A stretch of DNA of 64,000 nucleotides, from positions 1-64,000 of the forward strand of contig JACQDV010000008.1 of NCBI GenBank assembly GCA_016200915.1, read 5' to 3'. This DNA is from Sphingobacteriales bacterium. GTDB taxonomy: Bacteria; Bacteroidota; Bacteroidia; Chitinophagales; Chitinophagaceae. The notes under the pieces were generated by a model. That model was not told the origin of the DNA. It did not search any database and saw only the letters and a list, made by a program, of their open reading frames with translations. Positions within the stretch are counted from its first letter, which is position 1, and every line of letters begins with the position of its first letter. A program made the position numbers and the translations under genes. Positions 6,616 through 16,292 of this stretch are shown one piece after another.

Positions 6616-8145
6616 ATGAATAACGGTTTAAAACGATTGTTGCTTTCACTACCGGTACTTACGCTGATAACAGTTTTGTCCTACGGTCAAAAAGTTGCCT
6701 ATGCAGAACCGGACAGGGAAGATTTTCGCCAGATGCAGTTTGAGATACTGGGAAAGATGAAAGGCAATTTCCTGGTATATAAAAATTACCGCACCCGTCA
6801 TTATGTTACCGTGTACGATAATGAAATGAAAGAAGTGAGTAAGGAACAACTGGACTTTATGCCAGACAGAACAATCAATGAAGATTTTGTAAGCTATCCG
6901 GATTATAGTTTGCTGATTTATCAATATCAAAAGAGAGGAATCGTTTATTGCATGGGTGTTAAAATTGGCCCTGATGGAAAGAAAATGGCTGATCCGGCAC
7001 AGTTAGATACCACACAAATAGGAGTATTTGGCGATAATAAAATTTACAGTACTGTTGTAAGTGAAGACAAACAAAAAATATTAGTATTTAAAATAAAAGG
7101 GAAGAACAAAGAAAACCTTACCATCACTACTTCATTTTTTGATCCGCAATTTCAGTTATTAAACAGAAGCAGGTGGACTTATACTGTTGATGACCGAGAA
7201 GACCTGATTAATGATTTTGCTGTATCTAACAATGGCGATTTTGCTTTTACTCAAAGTCATAGAAGCCAGTCAAGAGATAATATTGCCAAGAGCTGGCTGG
7301 TGATTAAAAAAATGAATGATGATCCGCCAAAAGTAACTGAACTTCCCATGAAAGATATTTTTTTGGATGAGGTGAGATTAAAAGTGGATAATTATAACAA
7401 AAGATTTCTTGTTACATCTTTCTATACCAAAGGCAAACGTGGAAATATTGAAGGTTTGTACAGTGCTATTGCCGATTGGGATTTAGCTTCACCGGTTGCA
7501 GGCAACACCATTGAATTTAGTGATGATTTAAGAAAGCAGGCAAAAGGTGATGCGAATTACCGCATGGCCTTTAACGACTACTTCATCAAGCATATTATTA
7601 TTAAAGGTGATGGAGGATTCCTGTTAACCAGTGAAAGCAATTACACCACTACCCGTGGCTCAACCTGGAACCGCTGGGATTATATGTATGGCAGTCCATT
7701 TATTTCTCCTTATGATTATTATGCCTGGAGCCCATGGAACAACTGGGGCTGGGGATGGAACCGGTTTAGCGGTATGCAATCTGTACGCTATTATGCTGAT
7801 AACATTATGGTGATCTCCGTAGATAATAAAGGAAATATGCAGTGGACCAATGTGATTAATAAAAGCCAGTTTGATGATGATACGGATAATCTTCTTTCGT
7901 ATCAGATCATGAATCTTGGCGGGGAAATCAACTTCCTTTTTAACGAGTGGCAACGAAGAACGCCGATATTAATGGCGCAATCTGTAAGTCCTGATGGCAA
8001 AGTAAATCGTATGCCGCCATTAAAAAGTATGGACAGAGGATATGATCTGCTGATTCGTTTAGGTAAGCAGGTAAGTGCCAAACAACTGATCACTCCCTGT
8101 ATCTATCGTAACTATATCACTTTCGCCAAAATAGATTTTTCATAA
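6616..8145 (+). CDS. Secreted protein of unknown function, 509 aa
   Basis: I do not recognise this protein. It begins with an N-terminal signal peptide (about residues 1-24, basic start then LLLSLPVLTLITVLSYG), so it is exported to the periplasm or surface. The mature part is rich in beta-strand-like alternation with repeated K-I-x-G-D/N-G-K segments, which could be a beta-propeller, but I cannot prove repeats by eye. A striking aromatic stretch near residues 375-390 contains PWNNWGWGWNRF. The start at ATG 6616 was preferred because a -7 box covers the earlier GTG. It lies in the same direction as the membrane-protein gene 66 bp downstream. No T9SS sorting domain is seen. Confidence 0.75.
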   Translation: MNNGLKRLLLSLPVLTLITVLSYGQKVAYAEPDREDFRQMQFEILGKMKGNFLVYKNYRTRHYVTVYDNEMKEVSKEQLDFMPDRTINEDFVSYPDYSLLIYQYQKRGIVYCMGVKIGPDGKKMADPAQLDTTQIGVFGDNKIYSTVVSEDKQKILVFKIKGKNKENLTITTSFFDPQFQLLNRSRWTYTVDDREDLINDFAVSNNGDFAFTQSHRSQSRDNIAKSWLVIKKMNDDPPKVTELPMKDIFLDEVRLKVDNYNKRFLVTSFYTKGKRGNIEGLYSAIADWDLASPVAGNTIEFSDDLRKQAKGDANYRMAFNDYFIKHIIIKGDGGFLLTSESNYTTTRGSTWNRWDYMYGSPFISPYDYYAWSPWNNWGWGWNRFSGMQSVRYYADNIMVISVDNKGNMQWTNVINKSQFDDDTDNLLSYQIMNLGGEINFLFNEWQRRTPILMAQSVSPDGKVNRMPPLKSMDRGYDLLIRLGKQVSAKQLITPCIYRNYITFAKIDFS

Positions 8146-8211
8146 TCTTTTTTGCAAATTCTTTTGGCTGGATGCTTTTCTTTAATTTGGTTTGCACCAA
8201 ATTAATTTCGT

Positions 8212-9189
8212 TTGGTAAATATTTACCGGGATAATAACAGTGCTAATGCTTTTTTGCTGCTCATATATGGGCTGCTGTTAAAGTTGCCTTACCTGCTGCA
8301 CCCGCATATTCCGGTGATAGAACCATCAGATGGTTTTTTATTTGCTGAGCTGATTGATTTTTTGCAAAAACCGGCTGCTGCTTTCCACGTCATTTATCCA
8401 ATACTGGCCTTCTTATTATTGTTCTCTCAGTCACTTACCTTAAACAGGTTAATGAATGATCAAAAACTGATGTACACTTCGCATTACCTGGTAGCTATGG
8501 CATATTTGCTGGTTACATCATTAATACCGGAATGGAATTATTTATCATCGGCACTTATTATTAATACCGTAATGGTTTGGGCCTGGCCAAGAATGGTTTC
8601 TTTATATAACAACCCCAATGCAAAAACATTATTGTTTAATATTGGTTTGGGCTTTGGTATTTGCTCATTCTTTTATTTGCCCTCTTTGTTTTTATTAGTG
8701 CTGTTAATTGTAGCTATACTGGTGTTTCGTCCATTTAGTTTGGCTGAATGGGTGGTGGCTTTATTGGGAATATTAACTCCTTATTATTTTCTTTTTGCTT
8801 ATCTGTTTTTTACAGATCAGTTCAACTTTGCTTCTTTAATTCCAAAATTTGCCTGGAAATTTCCCAGGCTTCATCTTAATTATTTATTCTGGATAAGAAC
8901 GGTATTGATAACATTGCCACTTTTCATCGGTATGTATTTTATACAGGCAAATACCGGACGCATGCTGATACAGGTTAGAAAGAGTTGGGCATTAATGAGT
9001 TTTTATCTTCTTATCGCATTATTTATTCCCTTCTTTAGCACAACATCCTCTTATACATACTGGATAATGGTGGCAGTGCCGGTATCTGCTTTTCATGCAG
9101 CAGCTTACCTGTATCCAAAAAAATCTGCTTTCCCCAATTACCTGCATTGGTTAATGATTTTATTTATTGTTACCGCATTTTTCCTGTAA
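8212..9189 (+). CDS. DUF6427-like polytopic membrane protein
   Basis: This 325-aa protein is almost entirely hydrophobic, with roughly eight to ten membrane segments. The opening, a short polar N-terminus followed by [18 protein letters not shown], resembles DUF6427 proteins, a Bacteroidota family of unknown function. The only usable start is TTG at 8212, because TAA at 8203-8205 closes the frame and no ATG follows before the conserved N-terminus. It sits 66 bp after the secreted protein and 70 bp before purQ, which has its own -7 box. Family assignment is from memory; function unknown. Confidence 0.75.
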   Translation: MVNIYRDNNSANAFLLLIYGLLLKLPYLLHPHIPVIEPSDGFLFAELIDFLQKPAAAFHVIYPILAFLLLFSQSLTLNRLMNDQKLMYTSHYLVAMAYLLVTSLIPEWNYLSSALIINTVMVWAWPRMVSLYNNPNAKTLLFNIGLGFGICSFFYLPSLFLLVLLIVAILVFRPFSLAEWVVALLGILTPYYFLFAYLFFTDQFNFASLIPKFAWKFPRLHLNYLFWIRTVLITLPLFIGMYFIQANTGRMLIQVRKSWALMSFYLLIALFIPFFSTTSSYTYWIMVAVPVSAFHAAAYLYPKKSAFPNYLHWLMILFIVTAFFL

Positions 9190-9215
9190 AAAACTGGGTG
9201 GGTATTTTCTTAAGG

Positions 9216-9242
9216 TTGTTTGGGGCTGTTTTTTTAATTTTG
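9216..9242 (+). promoter_or_regulatory. Bacteroidota-type promoter of purQ
   Basis: TTG at 9216-9218, 16 bp spacer, then TAATTTTG at 9235-9242, 18 bp before the purQ ATG. Confidence 0.6.
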
Positions 9243-9259
9243 TGGTTCAATTCCTCAAT

Positions 9260-9952
9260 ATGAAATTTGGTGTAGTAGTCTTCCCCGGTTCCAATTGCGA
9301 CAGAGATATGTATGATGCCTTAAAATACGACCTTAAACAAGAGGTGGTGATGCTCTGGCATAAGGATAAAGAACTTACTGGTTTTACAACAGATGATTGT
9401 ATTGTATTGCCCGGAGGATTTTCTTATGGTGATTATTTGCGTTGCGGCGCTATTGCCCGTTTTAGCCCATTAATGCAGGCGGTGATTGATTTTGCCAATA
9501 AAGGAGGTAAAGTGTTGGGAGTATGTAACGGTTTCCAGGTTTTATGTGAGGCAGGATTATTGCCAGGTGCACTATTGAGAAATGCCAATCAGCAGTTTGT
9601 TTGTAAAAATGTTTTTATAAAAGGCGAAGAAGGTGAACCGTTGATGATACCGGTTGCACATGGTGAGGGAAGATATTATGCAGATGCTGCTACTTTAAAA
9701 CAATTAGAAGCAAACAACCAGGTCATCTATCATTATTGTGATGAAGATGGGAATATTACAGATGCAGCTAATCCAAATGGTACAACAGATAATATAGCCG
9801 GTATCTGCAATGCCAACAGAAATGTTTTTGGTATGATGCCTCATCCAGAAAGAGCCTGCAGCGAAGCTTTAGGAAATGTGGATGGTAAAAAAGTTTTTAA
9901 GACTTTGTTAATTAAAAATCTTCAACTGGAACCTCAGGCAGAATTAGTTTAA
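9260..9952 (+). CDS. purQ: Phosphoribosylformylglycinamidine synthase, glutaminase subunit PurQ
   Basis: This 230-aa class I glutamine amidotransferase releases ammonia from glutamine for FGAM synthesis by PurL in purine biosynthesis. The nucleophile is Cys89 in GVCNGFQVL and the His/Glu pair sits in MPHPERA near the C-terminus. The N-terminus [16 protein letters not shown] is typical of PurQ. ATG 9260 was chosen because it matches the family N-terminus and follows a -7 box; an earlier in-frame start at 9167 would extend back through that promoter and into the preceding gene. No purL or purS is nearby, so the partner is encoded elsewhere. Confidence 0.95.
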   Translation: MKFGVVVFPGSNCDRDMYDALKYDLKQEVVMLWHKDKELTGFTTDDCIVLPGGFSYGDYLRCGAIARFSPLMQAVIDFANKGGKVLGVCNGFQVLCEAGLLPGALLRNANQQFVCKNVFIKGEEGEPLMIPVAHGEGRYYADAATLKQLEANNQVIYHYCDEDGNITDAANPNGTTDNIAGICNANRNVFGMMPHPERACSEALGNVDGKKVFKTLLIKNLQLEPQAELV

Positions 9953-10044
9953 CATTGTGGCAGCGGTAAATCCAAATGTCGTATCTCTTACCAAAGAATT
10001 ACTGATTTGGTTTTAAAATTGCAATAAATAAAGAAAGGATTTTC

Positions 10045-10500
10045 ATGAAACAAATGATAGTAACATTAGCAGCTGTATTGGTGAGTGTAGTGGTAATGGC
10101 TCAAAGTAAAACAAAAGTTAACTGGACATATACAGCTAAAAAAATTACTGATAAAAAATATGAACTACACTTGTCAGCTTCTATCCAGGGCGGCTGGCAT
10201 TTATATAGTCAAAATTTAGACAAAGATGCGATTGCATTGCCCACCACGGTAAAGTTTAATAAAAATCCATTGGTAGCACTGAGTGGAAAAGTTAAAGAAG
10301 ACGGTAAGCTGATAGCCGAGTTTGATAAAGCCACACAAAGCAATTCAAAATATTTTAAGGATAAAGTAGATTTTGTGCAGGAAGTTACATTAAAAGCAAA
10401 AGCCAAAACATCTGTTAGCGGCGAAGTGGAGTTTATGGTTTGTGATGATAAATCCTGTCTGCCACCATCTAAAATTCCTTTTACAATCGCTATTCAGTAA
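10045..10500 (+). CDS. Stand-alone DsbD alpha-type domain protein (periplasmic)
   Basis: This 151-aa exported protein has a signal peptide (about 1-19, cleavage after VVMAQ) followed by an immunoglobulin-like domain similar to the N-terminal domain of DsbD. It keeps a Cys pair, Cys133 and Cys138 in VCDDKSCLPP, matching the position of the redox pair of DsbD-alpha, which passes electrons to periplasmic partners. The next gene encodes a full DsbD whose own N-terminal domain lacks these cysteines. The likely role is therefore the mobile substrate-facing partner of that transporter. The family is known; the partnership is inference. An intrinsic terminator separates the two genes. Confidence 0.8.
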   Translation: MKQMIVTLAAVLVSVVVMAQSKTKVNWTYTAKKITDKKYELHLSASIQGGWHLYSQNLDKDAIALPTTVKFNKNPLVALSGKVKEDGKLIAEFDKATQSNSKYFKDKVDFVQEVTLKAKAKTSVSGEVEFMVCDDKSCLPPSKIPFTIAIQ

Positions 10501-10515
10501 GTAATAACTAACTTG

Positions 10516-10546
10516 AATCCCCTCAACTTGTTGGGGGGATTTTTTA
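10516..10546 (+). terminator. Intrinsic terminator between the two DsbD-type genes
   Basis: AATCCCCTCAA (10516-10526) pairs with TTGGGGGGATT (10531-10541), followed by a T run. The core CAACTTGTTGGGG recurs in the decayed tRNA-Ser copy near 37671. Confidence 0.75.
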
Positions 10547-10562
10547 ATATCTTCATTGTTTC

Positions 10563-12500
10563 ATGCGTTATCTCATTTCTCTTTTATTATTTTTTGCCGG
10601 TGTATCTGTTACTGCTCAAAACAGCGGACAGGTTAGTTGGGAATTTGCATCCAAAAAACTTGGAGATAAAATATATCAATTAACAGCAAAAGGAAAATTA
10701 AAAGAGGGCTGGCATTTATATGGAGCCAATAACAAGATCGAAGGATTAGAACCTTTGCATTTTGTTTTTACTGACAGTTCAATCATTAATGATGGAAGTG
10801 TAATTGTAAATGGAGCAGCTAAAAAAATTAAGGATGCATTACTGGATGCAGCGGCAGAAGTATTTGAAGGCAGTATAGAAATAAATCAAAAAATAAGATT
10901 TACCGGTGATGTGCCTGCCAGGCTCAAAGCAGTGTTGATGTATAATATTGCAAAGGGTGATGAGTTTATTCCGGTGGCAGATGAAAAAGTGGAGGTTGCG
11001 ATGGAAGGAGGTGTTGCATCTGATACACGAATTAAAATTCAAAGTATTGATATTACTCATCCAGTAAGTCCATGTGGTGATGATGATACAGCCGGTAAAA
11101 GTTTAATGAGTATTTTTTTGCTGGGACTGGTTGGTGGGTTGATTGCTTTACTTACACCTTGTGTATTTCCTTTAATTCCTTTAACTGTTTCATTCTTTAC
11201 TAAAAAAGCACAGCAAAGGAAAAGGGGAATTGCCAACGCACTTTTATATGGCTTCTTTATTTTCCTGATTTATGTATTGCTGAGTTTACCATTTCACCTG
11301 GTGCAGGGCGCAAATCCGGAAATACTGAATAATCTTTCTACTAATATTTGGTTGAATCTTTTTTTCTTTATCGTATTTATAGTTTTTGCTATTTCCTTCT
11401 TTGGTTATTTTGAAATCAATCTTCCTTCTTCACTTGCCAATAAAGTAGATGCAAGATCAGGCGTGGGCAATTGGGGCGGAATATTTTTTATGGCATTAAC
11501 GCTGGCTATCGTTTCTTTTTCCTGCACAGGTCCTATACTGGGTGCTTTACTGGCTGGAGCATCAGCAAATAACAGCAATGCAACATCTTTGAGTTTTGGT
11601 ATGGGAGGGTTTGGTTTAGGATTGGCCCTGCCTTTCGCTCTTTTTGCATTGTTTCCTCAATGGTTGCACTCATTGCCAAAGAGTGGTGGCTGGTTAACAA
11701 CAGTAAAAGTAGTATTGGGATTTTTAGAGCTGGCAATGGCAATAAAATTTTTATCTAATGCTGACTTAGTGGCGCAATGGGGTATAATCAAAAGAGAAAT
11801 ATTCATCGGTAGCTGGATCATTATTGGTATTGCTATTGTACTTTATCTGCTGGGTGTAATTCGTTTTTCACATGATTCGCCAATAAAAAAAATAAAAGGA
11901 ACCAGGCTGGTATTTATTATAGTGTTTGCCGTTGCTACTTTGTATCTGATACCGGGAATCACCAACACAAAATGGGCTAATCTCCGTTTGATCAGTGGCT
12001 TTCCGCCACCACTTTGTTATAGTCTATACAAGCATCCGGTTAATTGTGAAAGAGGAATTGAGCCTTTAAGAGATTATGATGAAGCATTACGAATTGCAAA
12101 AGCTGAAAACAAACCGTTATTAATTGATTTCACCGGCTGGGCTTGTGTTAACTGCCGCAGAATGGAAGAGAAGGTGTGGGTTGATCCGGATGTTGCTTCA
12201 AAAATGAAGAATGATTTTGTAGTAGTATCACTTTATGTAGATGAGCGACAAACATTACCTGCTGCCAAACAATTAGAATACAAAACCAAAACAGGCGCTG
12301 AAAAATCAATCATTACGGTTGGTGATAAATGGGCTACTTTTCAATCGGAAAATTTCAATGCTGTGTCACAGCCTCAATACGCCATCATCAGCACTGATGA
12401 AAAAGCATTGACCAAAACAAAAGGATACACTCCTGATCCTGCTGAATTTAATAAATGGTTGCAGTGTGGATTGGATGCATTTAAGAAAAGTAGAAAGTAA
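10563..12500 (+). CDS. dsbD: Thiol:disulfide interchange protein DsbD-like
   Basis: This 645-aa protein has the three-part DsbD architecture. A signal peptide (1-19) leads into an immunoglobulin-like N-terminal domain (about 20-165). A membrane domain follows, with the paired cysteines Cys200 in LLTPCVFPLIP and about Cys320 in SFSCTGPILGA. A C-terminal thioredoxin domain carries WACVNC (Cys528, Cys531). It would move electrons from cytoplasmic thioredoxin across the membrane to periplasmic thiols. The N-terminal domain is clearly related to the upstream 151-aa protein (VSWEFASKK versus VNWTYTAKK) but has no Cys before residue 171. So the usual substrate-facing redox pair is missing and probably supplied in trans. 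An extra Cys-containing loop lies at about 480-497. Confidence 0.92.
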   Translation: MRYLISLLLFFAGVSVTAQNSGQVSWEFASKKLGDKIYQLTAKGKLKEGWHLYGANNKIEGLEPLHFVFTDSSIINDGSVIVNGAAKKIKDALLDAAAEVFEGSIEINQKIRFTGDVPARLKAVLMYNIAKGDEFIPVADEKVEVAMEGGVASDTRIKIQSIDITHPVSPCGDDDTAGKSLMSIFLLGLVGGLIALLTPCVFPLIPLTVSFFTKKAQQRKRGIANALLYGFFIFLIYVLLSLPFHLVQGANPEILNNLSTNIWLNLFFFIVFIVFAISFFGYFEINLPSSLANKVDARSGVGNWGGIFFMALTLAIVSFSCTGPILGALLAGASANNSNATSLSFGMGGFGLGLALPFALFALFPQWLHSLPKSGGWLTTVKVVLGFLELAMAIKFLSNADLVAQWGIIKREIFIGSWIIIGIAIVLYLLGVIRFSHDSPIKKIKGTRLVFIIVFAVATLYLIPGITNTKWANLRLISGFPPPLCYSLYKHPVNCERGIEPLRDYDEALRIAKAENKPLLIDFTGWACVNCRRMEEKVWVDPDVASKMKNDFVVVSLYVDERQTLPAAKQLEYKTKTGAEKSIITVGDKWATFQSENFNAVSQPQYAIISTDEKALTKTKGYTPDPAEFNKWLQCGLDAFKKSRK

Positions 12501-12515
12501 AACAATTTAAAAAAG

Positions 12516-12545
12516 TTAAGGGAACATAATTTTATGTTCCCTTAA
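12516..12545. terminator. Bidirectional intrinsic terminator
   Basis: TTAAGGGAACATAA (12516-12529) and TTATGTTCCCTTAA (12532-12545) are perfect 14-bp arms between convergent genes, with T runs reading both ways. Confidence 0.85.
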
Positions 12546-12557
12546 AAATATAATCGA

Positions 12558-14957
12558 TTAATTTTTTATGAATAGCTTAGAAGCCCAGTTTGCCCCAATT
12601 AATACCGATATACCATAAGTATCAGCAGGTAAGTCTGAAATATCTATAGTGGCAGAACTGGTATTATCCGGATAAGTAAATTGTTTTACCGGGTTGCCCA
12701 TTTTATCAAATATCCTTATTGTTCCGAAAGTATAATTATTAGCTGTTTGTACATTTAATAATCCCGTCGTTGGATTAGGGGATATAGTGAACAAATTAGA
12801 GGATGCGTCTAATGGTGTTCCTCCGCCAGCACCACCGCTTGCTACAGATTTACAGTAGATATAACCATAATCAATACCACAGGAATTTGTTTCAGTGCCG
12901 TAAAACGTAGCAGTATAGCCATTACCAGAAAAAATAAACCCTAAAGTATTATTAGTTCCTGTAAAACCCCATTGCAGATTAGGGTCGTCTGTTGTAACAC
13001 TCCAGGTTTGAGACGAACCTGGTTTAGGGTTAGTTTGGATAACATACTGTGTTATTGAATTATAATTGGTGTATTGAATGGGTACACCTGTTACTCTTGG
13101 GTTTTGCCTTGGAAATTTTTGAGATATGTCTGGTAGTCCTGTTCCAATTTGTTTTGTAACCGATTGCCCGTTACATCCACTGCCACTGCCAACATTTGCA
13201 GTCAGGGTAACTCTTCCGTCAATAATTCGGGTTAATGTAACTGAATTTCCTGATGGACTCAAACTCACAATACCATTTGGATATGCACTCCATGAAACTG
13301 CAGAACCTGGTGCATTCACTGTATAAGTAGCAGAGGAGGTACCACAAATTGCGTTATTAGGACCAGTAATTGAAAAACTTAAAGTAGCTATTGCATTACA
13401 TATAGCAGTATTTGCATTAACCCGCCCATAACCGGCATCATTACTCCAAGTACCGTTTGGCTGACCCGAAACATTTGATTGGTAAACATACCCGCCTACT
13501 TTATCGCAGGTAGATTCTAAAATTTGCCTTGCTTGCTGCCCTGTTAAATTAGGGTTTACAGAAAGTATTAATGCTAAAACTGCTGCTGCATTCGGGCAGG
13601 CCGCAGATGTACCATTATATATAGAAGTATAGGCATTTGAATAATCATTCCCGTTTGGTAGTGTGGTAGTAGTTATTCTTACACCAGGGGCCATTAAATC
13701 TAAACCTGTACCAAAATTACCTCCCCACACCGGTTCACCATCGCAGCTTACCGGTGTCTTACGTGTATCGCAAGGGCTGCTGGCACCAACTGCTATAACA
13801 TTGGGATTTGTTGCAGGATAAAGAACGGCACTGTTATCATTGCCAGTTGAAAATAATACTAATGAGCCTTTACTACCCCTGCCATTTGTAATTGCGTTTG
13901 TAATTGCTGCATCAATTTGGGCTGATGAAGAACCGCCCCAGCTCCATGAATTTGATATAATATCGGCTCCATTATTTACAGCAAAATTGAGACAGTTAAC
14001 TGCTTGCGCATCTGTTGCAGTAAATGAAATATCCCCATGATTGTTTAAATATCCAATTCCTAGTCTTATTGGTATTATTTTAGCATTATAAGAGACGCCT
14101 ATACCACCAATATTATTTTGAACTTCAGCAATTATACCTGCGCAATTTGTACCATGAGAATTAAATGCATCATACTGTACTCCACCCCCACTATTATTTC
14201 CTGTGGCATCATATCCTGGTAAAAGGTTTCCTTGCAAATCGGGGTGATTTAAATCTACACCCAAATCAATTACTGCTACTTTAATTCCGCTTCCCGTATA
14301 ACCTTTCGCCCAAACATTTGCAACCTTCATATCAGCACCAGCAGTACCATTATATTGCCCGGTGTTAGTGATATTCCATTCGTTAGGAAACAATGGATCA
14401 CTATGTAATTTAAGTTGTCGGATAAACACAGGTTCTATTACTGATACTAATCCTTCATTATACAAACTATCACATAAAGAAAAAACTTTGTCTCCATTAT
14501 CATAAATTTCTGTATTAAGATATAAATAGTAACCTTTTGAAAAATTATGTTTTACCATCCTCCCAATTTTTGAGAAATTATTCACCACAGTGATTTTACT
14601 ATTAAGTTGAAAGTAAACCGTACTGGTTGGCGCCTGCAAAGTTCCATCTGGATAAGCATAAAATGTTGTAAAAAAATGTCTGTTATAGCTTTTTAATGCT
14701 TTTTCTTTTTTTTGAAATTCAGAAATACTTCTTGCAGTGAAGCCAAATGAGCTATCAAATTGCATTAATTGATTATCAAATAAAGAATCGAAGGAGGCGG
14801 GTTTAGTTGATGGTTTTTGCCCCTTATATTCACAAAAAAACAAAGTATCTATTTTCTTAAAATTATTAACATGCCCATTTGATTTGAAACTAATATTTTG
14901 TGCCAAGCTAAAATAAACTATGGCATTTAGAAGTGAAATAATAAGGATCTTTTTCAT
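12558..14957 (-). CDS. Secreted subtilisin-like (S8) protease with T9SS sorting domain
   Basis: This 799-aa protein has a signal peptide (1-20), a pro-region (about 21-190) and an S8 catalytic domain. The triad is Asp231 (VAVIDLGVDLNHPDL), His268 (NSHGTNCAG) and Ser451 (NGTSAACPNAAA), with oxyanion Asn373 in STGNDNS. The usual DTG around the Asp is DLG here. Immunoglobulin-like and PKD-like linkers follow. The last 80 residues (SPNPTTGLLNV to SKLFIKN) form a type A T9SS C-terminal signal, so the enzyme is exported to or beyond the cell surface. It starts 3 bp after the stop of a small lipoprotein-like gene, implying an operon with that gene and possibly its paralogue. Confidence 0.93.
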   Translation of the reverse strand: MKKILIISLLNAIVYFSLAQNISFKSNGHVNNFKKIDTLFFCEYKGQKPSTKPASFDSLFDNQLMQFDSSFGFTARSISEFQKKEKALKSYNRHFFTTFYAYPDGTLQAPTSTVYFQLNSKITVVNNFSKIGRMVKHNFSKGYYLYLNTEIYDNGDKVFSLCDSLYNEGLVSVIEPVFIRQLKLHSDPLFPNEWNITNTGQYNGTAGADMKVANVWAKGYTGSGIKVAVIDLGVDLNHPDLQGNLLPGYDATGNNSGGGVQYDAFNSHGTNCAGIIAEVQNNIGGIGVSYNAKIIPIRLGIGYLNNHGDISFTATDAQAVNCLNFAVNNGADIISNSWSWGGSSSAQIDAAITNAITNGRGSKGSLVLFSTGNDNSAVLYPATNPNVIAVGASSPCDTRKTPVSCDGEPVWGGNFGTGLDLMAPGVRITTTTLPNGNDYSNAYTSIYNGTSAACPNAAAVLALILSVNPNLTGQQARQILESTCDKVGGYVYQSNVSGQPNGTWSNDAGYGRVNANTAICNAIATLSFSITGPNNAICGTSSATYTVNAPGSAVSWSAYPNGIVSLSPSGNSVTLTRIIDGRVTLTANVGSGSGCNGQSVTKQIGTGLPDISQKFPRQNPRVTGVPIQYTNYNSITQYVIQTNPKPGSSQTWSVTTDDPNLQWGFTGTNNTLGFIFSGNGYTATFYGTETNSCGIDYGYIYCKSVASGGAGGGTPLDASSNLFTISPNPTTGLLNVQTANNYTFGTIRIFDKMGNPVKQFTYPDNTSSATIDISDLPADTYGISVLIGANWASKLFIKN

Positions 14958-14960
14958 GAT

Positions 14961-15422
14961 TTAGTTTTTTATAAGTGAATCAACTGTTATATACGAACGA
15001 ATTCCTTCGGGAAAAAATCCTCCGGTACATCCAAAACAAGGGCTTTCATTAAGACATAATTTTTTTAATTTACCAGAAAAAACAACTTTTATCCCCCTTA
15101 CAGGTATTCCGTTTTGTCTTGTAATCGTATCTGTAATTGCTTTTATGCCTGGTAAATTAGGATTACAAATCTTTAAAGTTAACGTATAAATCGAATTAGG
15201 AAATGTTACTCCGATAAACCAAGAATTTCTTTTAAAAGAAGTATCATAATATAAAATTGCATTATAGTCTGAGTAACCATTAAGATTATAATAATATGTT
15301 GTAAGCCAAACGGAATCTGTATTACACCCACAACCCATATCCATCTTCTCTTTATGGCAACGGGAACTAGTTACTGATAAAATTAATATGATAATTAATA
15401 CAGAATAAAGTGTTCTTTTCAT
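14961..15422 (-). CDS. Small Cys-rich exported protein, paralogue A
   Basis: I do not recognise this 153-aa protein. It has an N-terminal hydrophobic export segment ending in SSRC at residues 19-22. That could be a lipobox, though Arg before the Cys is atypical. Next come a Cys cluster MGCGCNTDSVW and a C-terminal FSGKLKKLC motif, both shared with the upstream paralogue (15540-15971). Its stop is 3 bp from the subtilase start, so it is probably co-transcribed with it. A role as inhibitor, chaperone or accessory of the protease is possible but only inferred from position. Confidence 0.75.
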   Translation of the reverse strand: MKRTLYSVLIIILILSVTSSRCHKEKMDMGCGCNTDSVWLTTYYYNLNGYSDYNAILYYDTSFKRNSWFIGVTFPNSIYTLTLKICNPNLPGIKAITDTITRQNGIPVRGIKVVFSGKLKKLCLNESPCFGCTGGFFPEGIRSYITVDSLIKN

Positions 15423-15539
15423 ATCAGTTCGGTTTAACAGTTAATATTCATTTGCGTTTGTAAGTTAATCTTGTTTTTTAAATTAACAATACCCTAAAGT
15501 GGTAGTTTTTGATTTGGAAAGATTTTTCGTTCTCATGAT

Positions 15540-15971
15540 TTAGTTTTTTTTAAGTGAATCAATTACTAAATGAGCAGTTATAGTCTCAGGGAGCTGTATT
15601 CCAAAGCTTTCGCCAGGGCATAATTTCTTTAATTTACCTGAAAATAAAATTGGCACACCCCGATATTTATCTGAGATGGTATCTATAATTGTCCGAACTG
15701 CGGGCAAATCTTTATTGCATACCTTTAATAGTGCTCCATTGCTTGTGCCTGGAATACCAACTGACACAAACCAATCATTTTGTTTTTGAAAAGTATCATA
15801 AAACAATCCTGCCTTATATGCATATCCTCCAAAATTATCGTAGGTAACATAATGCCATACGGAATCAGTTTTACAACCACAAGTAGAATCCATGCTCTGT
15901 TTATGACAACGAGAGCCAATTATTGATAAAACAATAGTGATAAAGAAAAAAAATCGAAGTGTTATTTTCAT
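15540..15971 (-). CDS. Small Cys-rich exported protein, paralogue B
   Basis: This 143-aa sister of the gene at 14961-15422 has an export segment ending in IGSRC, the cluster STCGCKTDSVW, K-V-C-N-K-D-L-P and FSGKLKKLCPGES. After its stop the minus strand reads CTAAATCATGA, the same junction that joins paralogue A to the subtilase. Here the ATG opens only a short frame. This shows that a tandem duplication included the boundary with the next gene. Function unknown; the conserved cysteines suggest disulfides in an exported protein. Confidence 0.75.
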   Translation of the reverse strand: MKITLRFFFFITIVLSIIGSRCHKQSMDSTCGCKTDSVWHYVTYDNFGGYAYKAGLFYDTFQKQNDWFVSVGIPGTSNGALLKVCNKDLPAVRTIIDTISDKYRGVPILFSGKLKKLCPGESFGIQLPETITAHLVIDSLKKN

Positions 15972-16235
15972 ACAAATTTTTTTATTGAAATTAATTTACA
16001 GCGATGGCTATTTAAACCATTTTTATTGCTTCGCTAATTATTCTTAGGTTGACATTGGTGGGCTATGGTTGTTTGTAATTGATAAGATTAAAAACATATT
16101 TACTAGCTTAAATGAATCTAAAGCTAATTACTATTTTAAAGCAATCCAATACCCGCTTTGTAGTATTTTGAGATAAATATATTTTCGTAAATGGCTGTAG
16201 TGTGGACTATATGCATTTAAATCAGGTACTCAAAC
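15972..16235. other. Intergenic stretch without recognisable genes
   Basis: About 260 AT-rich bases between paralogue B and the sigma-factor terminator. I see no coding frame, no clear -7 box and no repeat. It presumably holds the promoter of the paralogue-subtilase operon. Confidence 0.4.
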
Positions 16236-16259
16236 TAAAAATGCCCCATAATGGAGCAT
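16236..16259 (-). terminator. Intrinsic terminator of the ECF sigma gene
   Basis: On the minus strand ATGCTCC (16259-16253) pairs with GGGGCAT (16247-16241) with a G-T pair, followed by TTTTTAG. Confidence 0.7.
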
Positions 16260-16292
16260 CTTCAGTCTTATTTAAAAACAGGATTGTAAACT

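Noticed and set aside
16221-16233. ATCAGGTACTCAA, also present in ncRNA copy 2 at about 1837
   Set aside because: The surrounding sequence does not align, and the second shared word (CTAAAGCTAAT) is in the opposite order. Chance match in AT-rich DNA is likely.
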